The notes under the pieces: generated by a model
The model's database searches: none
Told to the model about the DNA's origin: nothing
What the model saw: only the letters and a program-made list of their open reading frames with translations
Translations under genes and position numbers: made by a program
Shown: positions 33,884-53,116 of the stretch, piece after piece
How the letters are laid out: each line of letters starts with the position of its first letter
How positions within the stretch are numbered: position 1 is the stretch's first letter
Source of the DNA: Halichondria panicea
Taxonomy: Eukaryota; Porifera; Demospongiae; Suberitida; Halichondriidae
Direction of reading: 5' to 3'
Length of the DNA stretch: 64,000 nucleotides
Assembly: GCF_963675165.1 (NCBI RefSeq)
Contig: NC_087385.1
Location: 6,056,912 to 6,120,911 of the forward strand

Positions 33884-36800
33884 TTATGATGGGGTGGTGC
33901 TGCCGGAGCTCAGCCAAGGTTGTAGGCTCTTCTCAGCTCCATTGCCGCCAAACTGCTGACTCAGCACATCACTCTCGTCCCCCATACTGATATCAGGTAT
34001 AAAAGTGGGTGTGATCACAGTGGGTGTCCCTGGGAGGAAATTCTGTGTGGGCGTGAGGAAGTGTGATGGTCCGGCAGACTCGGTCATAAAAGTGGGTGTG
34101 GTTATTGAAGGGAGTCTAGCAGGCATCTGGTTGGTTGATGAAGGGAATCTGGGGTTGCTCTCCATTGCTATTGTAACACCTCCTTCCTCAGCACCACTGT
34201 CAGAGGAGTGCCAGCTGGAGGCAGAGTCTTGACTCAGCTTGTCCTCGATCGACACGAGAGAGCTGTCTAGGAACGGCAAGACCTGTGTGTGTAGTGTGTA
34301 GTGTATAGTGTGTGTGCGGTGACAGTGTGTGTGTGCATGTGTGCGTGTGGATATTTGATATCTAGTGTACATGACATATATCAGTAGATGTCCAGGCAAA
34401 CAGTTTACCTATGTTGTACCCACAGCTCTTTAATTACAGTCACTATCAGTTAACTTGACTGACCTGTTCCTCATCGCTGGAACCCCAGTCGGAGCTCTGT
34501 AGGGAGGTGGTGGGTTGGGCAGTGAGTGGAGAGGGGTGTATCTTGCTCGTGGACTGCTGACGCTGCTGCTGGCTTGTCTGCTGGTCTGACAATTTCTGAG
34601 AGTGTTTCGTCTTTTTTTTGGATGAGCTCTGAGCACCTGCTGTTTGAGTGACAATAATAAATTTGGGCCTCAATAGCTCAGAGTAGTATATATTTAGAAA
34701 GGCTTACATACATGTACCTTACATGAAACTATATTTGTGTTGCTATTAAACTACCTATCAGGGAGGAACAATCCCACACACCCACCTTGATCAGCCCGTG
34801 GTGTCTTCCCTCCCGTTCCTTCACTGGGTGTGGTCCCACTAGAGCGGGAGGGGGCAGTCTTGGGGGTGGTGTTGGTGGAGCGTTTCTTGGGTGGCGGCTT
34901 GACGGGAATGTCCTCCAATGGGTGGGCGGGGCCACCTGGGTCCAGGATCACTTCCCCACTGTCCACGCTCATGATCACCCTCTACAAGTGGTGAGCAACA
35001 TGTGATACTGATTCATTATAGTACGTGCATCTATTGATCTGAATTGCCTATAATTATGTGTTTAAAATGAACTCACTGGTCTGATACGAGGTCGAGACAT
35101 GAGCTTCTTCCGCTGGTTAGCAGCTACCTCACATGCCCAGAATATCCTCTCTGCAAGCAAGAATGATTATCTATATACATGTACAGTACCACTTCAGTGC
35201 TCCTGACAGGACGTATAAGGCTAAGCTACGAGAACATTAGCCCCAGAACACTAGCCCCACAACACAATGCAGATCGAAATAGTTAAACATATTTTAACAG
35301 CCGTAACTTTAGCACCGTTGATCCAATGTCAACATTTTTATGATTTCTAAGTGCTTGGAAGGATACCTTTCAAATGAATGTGTTTAAACCCAAAATTTCG
35401 TCGGAGCCATAATTTGTCATTTTTCGGCTTTGGACCATGGGCTATTATTCATGGTATGGCCAAATCGACCAAAAATGTTATCTCTTAAATATGAACTTTG
35501 ATGATACCATTTGAAAGGTCTCCTTCTAAGCTTTCATAAAATCATAAAATGGTTGATAATGGATCCACGGAATTCAAGTTATGGCAGCTGAAAGAGTCCC
35601 CCGAACCACATTAAACAGCGTTGTACATGTTGAACATATATACAGCCATAACTTTAGTGCTGTAGAACCAATGTTAAAATTTTTATAATTTTCTTGAAGC
35701 TTAGAAGGAGGCCTTTGTGGGAAGATCCTCAACAATGCTCTCAAGAGACTACATAATATCACAGTACACTCACCGAAGTCTTCCTCGTTCCTACTTCGGT
35801 GCAGGTAGATCCACACCTTCCTAGAGCCATCGTAACGAACGCACGGGTCCTTCTCATAATGGAGTCTGTCCAGGGCACCACTCACGGCATTGTTCAACTG
35901 CATGCATCAACATGTGCAAAAGCATTAATCAAACAAATCTTAACTGTACAGTTAGTGTTTGTCAACGCAATTTCTAAATCCAAAGTTGGGTAAATTTTTT
36001 TATAATACTATGGATCGATATAAACTGTGTCAGGAGTTGGCTCCTGACTGTGCACTAGGAACATAATGCTACAATACATGCTGTAAACATACACACACAA
36101 GTATTCATGATACCTGACTGTCGGACACATTGTCAGAGAGGTACTGGGAGTCCTGCACCAGGACACACAGCTACAAGCAAAACAATAAACAAGGGTAACA
36201 CTTCAGTACACACATTGCTATATAGCTCACATCAATTCTTGTTCCTTCTCCATTGGGTAGTCTGGAGGTGGCATCACGCACTGCAGGGATATGGTATATG
36301 ATATACAGTGACAATAGAGCTATAGGGTTCTCACCGAGTGAGAGTATAGTGACACAGGTGGGTCGCTCGGGTATGAGAAGGGCGTGGCCTCGGGCCTTGC
36401 TGCTCGCCTCCCTCTTGGTGGAACGAGAGCCCTACAACAGGAAGGGGGTCACGATGGTAGGAGGAGGGGGACATGGATAAGTATAAAACAAATAAAGCAA
36501 TGTCAGGCTATGGGTAAGGATCTCTCACATGATAAACTGAATCAAAATCACAGGGAAAACAACTAAGATCTCGCATAATTTTATACATAATAACATACTT
36601 TGACAGGCCCAACTGGTGCCTCAAAGCCATGCACCATGTAGGTAAAGGACTTCTGAGGGGAGGCATAGCGATCCCTTTCCTGCAGTGGGGAGATTACCAT
36701 TACAACCATACTGGACTATTTAGGAGGACTGGAAACAGTTTCTGGGGGCTGAGATTTATCACTAACAGTACTGTATTGCTGCATAGAACAGCTAGTACAC

Positions 36801-39563
36801 AAAATAGTACTCCACATACCAGTTGTTGGAATTTCATGATCTCCTTTGGAGAGCAAGACCTGAAAGTGAATCGAGTCCATCTGCAGAATTGGAAAAAGTC
36901 ATATGATACAGTTGGAGAATCACATGACTATCAAATGATACTCACACATGAGGAGGCGGAGGCTCGTACTCTGAATAATCCACCACGGGCTATAAGAGCA
37001 AAAAAGTGTGTGCGTATACATACAAAGAAGTAGCGCTCAAAAGTAATAAACAGCCAATGATATTAACAACGCATACATGTATCCAATTAGGGCATCACAT
37101 GATCACTCACGAGAATTTTGGGCAGGCTCTGTAGCCAGTGATCGCAGAGAATGAGCAGATCCACATCATTGTCTCTACCAGCCCCTGAGCAGGAAAGAGG
37201 GAGGTAATATCTTAACATACATACAACAATGGACACTCTTACCGATCCACTTCCAGTGGTCTATTCTGTCCCGGAACTCAATGACAGGTATGAAGTGAGC
37301 CAGAGGAGAGAACGAGGACACAGCTGCAGAGAGAGAGGATATGTATATAGAAATTATAGTCATTAAAACAACTAACACACTGACCTCCCACTTCAGCAGC
37401 TAGATAGCAGATGGCAGAGAGAGTGAGCTGGGACCAGTTAGGGCGCCTCCTACCCCACACACAGCAGGACACCTCAGGAGACCTCTGGGTAGTGAAACAA
37501 TACCTACTGAGTGATGGATAACTAGGTGCACACACATAAATTGCCTGCCAATTTTAATACTGTTTCCCAACAAAATTGTACCAACTTGCACTACAGTATA
37601 CTTACCATAGCATGCCTCACATACTTCACCAGCTGCAAGGGTTAAAATTCACAGTCATTACACATAGCATATATAGCATATAATAACACGAACCTTGCTC
37701 AGTTCTCCCTTCCCATCTAGATTATCTGTGAAGATGTGTCTTAGTAGAGAAAAGAAACTCATAAACTTGGCCACCGGGAGTGGTCCCTCGATCCTGAGAG
37801 AATGAAAAGACATGCCTAAAAATAAACAAAAATGAAAGAGATTGGAACCAGGAAATACAGAAGAGAAACGCATGGCATAATGAGTGAAGTCCATACAACA
37901 CACGTACTGCCTCTGGCGACAGTGAGAACACACCTGACTGGCTCTAGTGGCGGGTCAGCTGTTGAGCCAGTATTGTCCAGTGGTCGATACGCCTCGTACA
38001 CGGCCTGGTGGGCGTCAGTATTCACATCCATCCCTGCATCATGAGGTAATAACATGGTTGGATGTGTACGTATGTACAGTGTATATGTGCACACTCACCT
38101 TCCACTCTTTGCAAAGATCGAGACCTGTGCAAGACTGGTTGGGCCACACCCACTTCCTGATCTGTTTTCAGCCTCTTACTGACCGCATGTTGTTTGTCTC
38201 TCACTCTTCTCCTCGAAAAACCTGCACAACAGTGAAACACAAAACAGGATTGTAATATTAGGATAAGAGCTCTATTGGGTACAGCTGTAACAGTTAGTGT
38301 TTGCTTACTTCTACTATAGTCGAGGTTCTGTCTTGTCTCCAGACCTTTCACTGCTTGTTCGGCACTTGTCTGCGAGTGGAGACCGACATGCAGTTAATAA
38401 TTATGTTAATTCCCCGGCGGCCTGATAAAGTACCTTATTCATCTTTCTCTTAGTTCTGTGGATTTGCAACATCTGTCTGTACTCATCATCAGTGACGACA
38501 GTATCGTCTGTGATCTGATTGGCTGGTTCTTCCTCGTCTGACGACATATACGCGCTACCTTGATCACACTCTTTCCTTATCTCGTGCAACAACCTACATT
38601 ACAAACTCCTTCCTTCATGTCCTTTATACTTCCTACAATAAATGTTTAAATACAATACCAGCCAAGGGACTTAGAGGTTTCCTGCTGCACTTCAAAACAT
38701 GATTTTTTTGTTAAAATTTATTTGGGCCATAATTTACACACCTAGTGAATGTGGACTCCCTCCTCCTCTGACCGGCTGGTTTCTCTGTGTCTCTGCTTGA
38801 GGAGAGGTTCTCCAGTGCCCCTGAGAATAGTGCCTCCTGCAGTAGGTGTTGTCTTGACAATAACAGCTCCCTCAGAATGGCCACATAGCGGGCCTGCTGA
38901 CTCAGCTATATAGTGTGGGGGGAGGGATCGTAACTAAGTGCATGTACATATATTGGGCTACCTTATACTGGTGCTGTTTCAGCTGTACAAGGTGTTGCTG
39001 TGAGGCCACGACCTCAGGGGAGAGAGAACCATCTGTAGTGTATAGCAAAAAAAGTGTAAAATAGTGTCGTGAAAAAAAAAGAAGAATAAACTAACAATGC
39101 ATTTTTTCCCAAAGTTTCTGGATAGGATTGCCAAATCTCACGTTGCCACCGGAGAATAGCAGTCTGTGGGTGTGGAAAATGAGTTTACATAACGACCACA
39201 ATTGATACTAACGTACGTTAGCAACGCACTGTGACTGTTACGGAAAAACAAAACGCACTTGAGCATGTCTTTGTCTGGTTGAGGGTGGTCTCCCTTGGTT
39301 TGAGGTAGCAATGCTTCAAGCCTTGTCCGCTCTTCCTCTGTTAGTACATTGTCCCATGTGTTCCCACTGAGGACCTCAGAGAATATGTGGCTCTAGGGGG
39401 AATGTTAGTGAGCATGATTTTCCAACAGTGCTGGCTTATTAGGCTACCATACATCTTCTAGAAGACAGGCTGGGACATTCAGTTGCTCTCCTCCCAATGA
39501 AATAGCTTCCATCTTGGTAGAGCATTGCAGAATAGGGTCACTTTGGCTTTCAGTATCATCCAT
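33884..39563 (-). CDS. NFRKB: NFRKB, INO80 complex subunit (nuclear factor related to kappaB-binding)
   Basis: ATG at 39563 (MDDTESQSDPILQC), stop TAA at 33884. The N-terminal exons encode the helical DEUBAD region (VPACLLED, TWDNVLTEEERTRLEALLPQ), which in human NFRKB binds and inhibits the deubiquitinase UCH37. Further exons carry FLTFRM-like and HGFEAPVG pieces. The diagnostic winged-helix part is RPTCVTILSLVRDATSRLPN, GEGTRID, DSQYLSD, then QLNNAVSGALDRLHYEKDPC and VRYDGSRKVWIYLHRSRNEE, closely matching human. The C-terminus is Ser/Pro/Thr-rich and ends SSGSTTPS. Role: metazoan-specific module of the INO80 chromatin remodeller in the nucleus. A palindromic repeat sits in one intron (35285-35715). 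Confidence 0.9.
35285..35715. mobile_element. Palindromic element in NFRKB intron, related to 19133-19804
   Basis: Contains GCCATAATTTGTCATTTTTC, CATTTGAAAGGTCTCCTTCT and GGATCCACGGAATTCAAGTT, all close matches to parts of the SECISBP2 intronic element, arranged around a similar CCATGGGCTATTATTCATGG centre. No coding capacity. Boundaries are approximate because the termini are not preserved as clear inverted repeats here. Confidence 0.65.
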
Positions 39564-39834
39564 ACTTCTTAGCTTTTAATTTTAGGGGGTTGACACGTGG
39601 GTACTTGGAGGTCAGAGATCAAAGTTCAGAAGTTGGTGGGTGTGGAAGGGGTGGGGGAAGTTAGTGTACGTACTGTAGTTGAGTGCGGTTAAGGAGTTCC
39701 GGTTGCGGTGGCCGGCCAGCCACTCCGGATATGATTCAAGATCCAGTCTAGTCGAGTCGAGTCGAGTCGATCTTGTCCTCGATCCTGTGATTCCGGGATT
39801 CCATAAGCAGGAGTTCTCTGCCGGAACTATAACT
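39564..39834. promoter_or_regulatory. Head-to-head intergenic region NFRKB / PNT gene
   Basis: Only 271 bp separate the two start codons, so both genes probably share a bidirectional promoter. A short GAGTC repeat (39748-39768) is the one obvious local feature. Confidence 0.5.
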
Positions 39835-40346
39835 ATGCTCGAAGAAACAGCAGACAAACTTCCATCAGGTAGGTCATTTGAAATAATCTAGACTGATCAA
39901 TATAATATTATCTATATAAATATGTACCTTGTATAGAATAATAGCCTTCACATTGCAATAATTTGTATGCATTGTGTTGGATGTGATTTCTAAAACCGTG
40001 GCAGCGTTAATTGCTGTTTTGCAATGACAATAATCCACTTACTCCCTCCCCTCCTATCTGTCTCTCTCTCTCTCTCTGTCTTCTCTATGCAGACCCGAGA
40101 TGCTGGACTCGTGAACATGTCACAGTGTGGCTAAAGTCCTCCACTGTTCGATACAGACTGGAAGATGTGCAATCTGAACGTTTCCCTATGAATGGCAAAG
40201 GCCTACTGCTCATGACCAAGGACATGTTTGTGTATCGTGTCTGTGAGGGTGGCGGTATCTTGTATGAAGACTTACAACTGAAATTACAGAGGGTGTTCAA
40301 AGAATGTCTAAAACAAGTGTCGGGTAATGCCCAAACTGTCACATGA
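39835..40346 (+). CDS. Stand-alone pointed (PNT/SAM-type) domain protein
   Basis: Two exons (39835-39868 and 40093-40346) give a 95-residue protein: MLEETADKLPSDPRCWTREH, then VTVWLKSSTVRYRLEDV, RFPMNGKGLLLMTKDMFVYR and GGGILYEDLQLKLQRVF, stop TGA at 40344. The order Trp-x5-V-x2-WL, MNGKGLLLMTK and ILYE.L is that of the pointed domain in ETS factors, closest by eye to ETV6/TEL, which polymerises. There is no ETS domain in this gene; the ETS exons start on the other strand 340 bp downstream and belong to the convergent gene. ATG 39835 is the first in frame. It could act as a protein-interaction or dominant-negative PNT module. Confidence 0.7.
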
Positions 40347-40687
40347 AAATCACACGCACTTATTTGCGGAGAAGGGACTTAACTCTGTGTAATTGTTTCC
40401 TGTTGACAGTTTTCATTCTTGTTCCATTTCCTTTTTTATTTTATTTCACACCTGTGATGAATCTACTATTCTCTCTGTATAATTATACCATTTCCTTTAT
40501 GATGTCGGGTGTACGTCTACAATGCATAATTCATGCAGTGTATAATTGTAATGAAATTTGATATCAAAAGGATGTCGTATACGTACATGTCATGTCCTGA
40601 ATAATTATAAATGATCGTGAAGAGTAATAATTAGTCGTAATCATAAGAAATAAGTAATATAACAGAGACTGTAAGTTACAATAATGC

Positions 40688-41756
40688 TTATTGCGATGAC
40701 GGTAATACATTTGCCATAGAGAATACAGGATGATAGAGAGCTTGTAGTACATTCATAGCTGCAGGGTCTGGTGTTGCTATAGAGGGTGGTGTTTGCTCCA
40801 GCTTTACTGTGGTGGAGGGTTGAGGGGAGGGTGTGTGCTGTGTGGAGGAGGGAGGAGAGGGAAGACTGGTGGCTTTCACAAGAGTACCGAGATCTTGAAC
40901 TGTACAGCTCTCCACAGTGTTTGGTAGTGCCTCTAATTTCGCAACGTTGTGATAAGAGTTGGTGTTGGCTATGGCAGGTTGTTGATGCTCATCAGAGCTG
41001 CTTCTTGAAACAGTGCTAGGATCACTGCCAAGGTATTTTGCAATTGTGTCAAAGTTGAACTGGTACACATATCGCTTCCCATGAACTTTGTGCATAATCT
41101 TTTTATCGTAGTAATATCGTATTGCACGACTGAGCTTGTCATAATTCATTGCCGGCTTTCGTTTGCGATTCCCCCAGAGTGTGGAGACAGCCTCAGGATC
41201 GAGCAGCTTGAACTCTCCATCTCCTCCGGCCCAGTTGATAATGTTAGAGTATTTGCTGTCTTGCAAGAGCTCGTACAGAAACTGCCACAGTTGAATTTGT
41301 CCTGCAGGTAACAAGTATAACACACTGTCTTAGTGATTGTTCATTCAATCGGATAATTATTATTGTGTGCTAACTCTATTAAACAGGTACAACCTTCAAT
41401 ATCCTTTTTCTACAATCATGATAATTATACGACTAACTAGGACCACATTCAGACAAATGAAAATGAGGACAATGCTTATGTTAGCAGCATTTCCTTTAGG
41501 AGAATGTTGAATAGAACATTTGAGTATAGAATCAGTAACTTTTTCTATTACTGTTTACCCAAGAATCTACTCGGGTAACAGTGTAGTATTCACTTGAAAC
41601 AGACAAAGCTGACTTCCTTTGAAACCTAATAGCTTCCTGTAACTCTCATGAAAACTTCCTGGCTCATGTATCAGCACTACCTCAAACAACCTCTCATTGT
41701 TATTAACTATTCACATGACGATACATAGCATTACACACATTGCACACACTGCACAC

Positions 41757-41813
<57 letters not shown>

Positions 41814-44053
41814 CACACACACTGCACACACACACACACTGCACACACACACACACACTGCACATACCTTGTTGATTTGTTGAAGGGGAGAGTGGAGTAG
41901 CTGGAGTCTGACTGGGATCTTCCTGCACTGTCATCATGGGGATATTGATAGGAGGGGGACGATAGGCTCCACTATGGCTGGAGGTGTGAGGTGGTTGGGG
42001 GGAGGGTGTGGGAGAAGTGTGGGAGTGGGTGGGGGACGGTGTGACACCAGGCCGGCTAGGTACAGAAAGTGAGCGTTGCATTGGGTTTGCACTGGCAGAA
42101 AGTTTCAAAACGTCGGCTATCGTAAGAGAGGAGCCCAATGTGGGTGGTGTTGACATAGTATACCTGCTCTCTGCAGCGGATACTTGGGGTAGAGCAAAGG
42201 TGGATGAGATGGCAGTGTGTGTTGGTGTGAACACTGTGGTGCTCCTGAGGTGGCTCTGTGCAGCCAATGCAGCAGCATTCATCATTGCAGAGTAGGCACT
42301 CCAGTCTGTATTCAACTGCTCAAGAGAAGATACATCTGCAGGGGGAGAATCATTGTATAAAAAAAGTTGAGGGTAACATAAGTTTGTTATGGCTTTCATG
42401 CTGCTTAGGGAGTCGCTTTGCATCACATGCACAATTCTTAGGAAACTAGCAGGATGCTAGGTTCGGACAAAGGAAATGGAGGTCAGTGGGTACAGAGGAA
42501 GTGCCAACATAACAGGAAGTTGACATCTAACAATAACTGGCCAGTCTTTTGACCACTTATGGGAGGACAATGCACTAAAATGTGCCCTCAGGAGATTAAG
42601 TTAATGTAGACATCAACAACACATGAACTTGGAGAATCCCTACCAGTAATTGAGGATACTGTGGGTGCTGTAGATGTCAAAGGAATAGGCAAGCTTGTCA
42701 AGGGCATAGGGTTTCTCAAGAGTTGAGGATTCACTGGAAAAAAAAAACAGAATATTAAGATAATGATAGTAGTAAGGGATTGTTTGGGGCTATGCTTGCT
42801 GACGTTATGTCAGAGGAATTTGGTCAAGAGAAGGAAGTCTGCACGGATAATTTCCCCTTGTATTGTATTCTAGGTAGGAAACAATTGGGCGAGCCATACA
42901 ATCGCCCCTAAGCTCTTCGCACAAAGCGGAAAGCTGCTACCCTAATAGATCTCCCACGTACAACTGCCCATGTAGGGGGCCTTTTCCTGAGGCCCACCAA
43001 CAAGGAAGCAATAATTCGCTTAAGTAGGAAATTAAACTAAGTGTGAACAATGAATACCTGAAAAATTCCAACTTACAGAATAGTCCAGAGTTTTGTAATT
43101 GAGATTTGTACATTGCCTCCTGTGACTGCTTCTGAAACCCTGCAATAAATATATAATGTTATAAATGTGTGCACAGCATTATTGTGTTGTATATACTTAC
43201 GAAGTAGAGAAGAATAATCCGATACTGAGTTAGGCCATAGGCAGGTAGGCCACATTCCAAAACCAGGTACCTTCACATCTGGGTCAGGTTTAGCGTCAGC
43301 CTTTGATAAGCCAGCAACAGCTGCATTAAAACAATCATATTAATTATCACCATTTCCTGATTTTGTAGCTACTAAATAACGCTATCTTTTCCTATAAGGA
43401 AATATGAATATCACACATGTCACCATGGCAGTATAAGGAAGTTTGTGTGCGTATAGCTATGCAGCTATCCCATTTCCTCACCACTTTTTGCCCTAAGCAG
43501 GTTCAGATGAGAATACAGGATATCTCCAGTGAATGGAGGTGCTCTGCTCAGGAATTCCTCTTTACTAAGGCTGCACAGCTGAGGACCAGAGAAGGAAAAG
43601 TTGCACAAATTGATTTGGCTCATGTCAAACTCCTTTGCTGCCCAGTTTAACCATTGGCAGACATTCCTTTGTGTCCATTGCATTGGGTCTGAAAAAACAG
43701 TGCAAGCAGTTAATAAGAGAGTGCAGTGCAGTTAATAATTATTATTAGTGTTAACCAGTTCTGCATGCACTGTCATTTATTCAAGACAAGATACAAACTG
43801 AGAAATGCAAGCCCTCCAACTCACCAGAAGGAAGTTCTTCACTATCAGTTGGCTTTGGTTCATTCCTGTCTGCAAGGGCCGGTCTTTTCGGCACATGATT
43901 CAGCTCCGAGCTTGTGTCATTAGCTGGTCTCTTTCGATTGAACAATGATACATTCACTTGAGCATCAATTTGCTGAGATTCCATGTGCTTGGTAACTTCC
44001 AGCTCCAATGGTGAAGAGATGCTATGTCTTCTTGTTCTTACTTTTGCAGCCAT
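40688..44053 (-). CDS. ETS-family transcription factor with pointed domain (ERG/FLI/ETS-like)
   Basis: ATG 44053 ([14 protein letters not shown]), stop TAA 40688. An N-terminal basic linker ([18 protein letters not shown]) is followed by a PNT domain (43470-43690: [48 protein letters not shown]). Short Ser/Thr/Pro-rich exons and one long Ser/Thr/Pro exon (41880-42340) come next, then the ETS DNA-binding domain (41000-41320). That domain contains [58 protein letters not shown] and [11 protein letters not shown], with the two DNA-contacting arginines in the RAIRYYYDK helix. KVHGKRY is typical of ERG/FLI. Role: sequence-specific (GGAA) nuclear regulator. Subfamily is uncertain; the PNT also resembles GABPA and ETS1. 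Confidence 0.9.
41752..41866 (+). repeat. (CA)n microsatellite in ETS gene intron
   Basis: CA repeats interrupted by TGCACA blocks, lying in the intron directly upstream (minus strand sense) of the ETS-domain exon; in the transcript it is a GU-rich stretch. Confidence 0.9.
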
Positions 44054-44504
44054 TGAAATCACAGTGAGCTCTTAAACCACAGTAGTGAAGAATAGTGAAG
44101 TTGTGTAGATTTATATTGAGTATAATTTTGTAAAAGCTGAGGCTAGCTAGCAATATGCAGTAGCTCCAAATTCTGGTGAATGGCCTTTTATTATGACATG
44201 GCACAGGAAGGATGTAATTAAAGACATTGTGCATTCTGCGGTTGATTGTTGTCAGTCGACAGTGACCTTCCTTCCGGTACCTTGCTGTAAACTGCTGCTG
44301 TGATTATTATATGACATGTGGGTGTGTGTTGTGAGCTGCATCAGAGTGGAACGGTGCAGCTGCCAACCATTGCCCCTCTTTCCACTGCACTGTACTGTAG
44401 CTATAGCTAGCTGTAGTACTGAGCTGTGTGGCAAGGAGTAAAAGTCATGGCACAAAGCGTAATTCTTTTTGTGTGATTCTGGCTTGCTGTGATTAATTTT
44501 GCTC
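44054..44504. promoter_or_regulatory. Head-to-head intergenic region ETS gene / Na+/K+-ATPase
   Basis: About 450 bp between two divergent start codons. No coding sequence seen. Likely shared or adjacent promoters; an upstream non-coding exon of the ATPase is possible, since CATGCAG at 44504-44510 could also be an acceptor. Confidence 0.45.
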
Positions 44505-52797
<8,293 letters not shown>

Positions 52798-53116
52798 GTG
52801 TGCGGACCTATCAGTCCCGAGGCCTATATCGTGCCCCTATACAGCCTTCAGTATTCTATTCAGCAGATGCTAACCACCTATTGTCAAGTAACTCATTTTA
52901 CAATTCAGAAAACTTTATGGCTATGTACTAGTGTATAATGGTATGTGTTATTCCTTATGTGCTATTATCAAACTAGAAAGGGTATTATGATTAGCCAGTG
53001 GAGGAATGACAGAGTATTCAGAAAGAGGGGGTGGGGCTGGGCCTAGCTAGCTGACAAATGAGATATTTGCCAATTTGGCCACGTGTGCTTTCTCTCAACC
53101 ACGTGGAGTAGTCAAG
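52798..53116 (+). promoter_or_regulatory. Intergenic region ATPase / TOM70 (tandem)
   Basis: 319 bp between a stop and the next start on the same strand; it must hold the ATPase 3' UTR and the TOM70 promoter. It includes GATATTTGCCAATTTGGCCA near 53062, a short match to the palindromic element of 19133-19804. No coding sequence. Confidence 0.45.

Noticed and set aside
39679-39834. N-terminal extension of the PNT protein
   Set aside because: The upstream open stretch lacks an ATG; the first in-frame ATG is at 39835, right before the splice donor.
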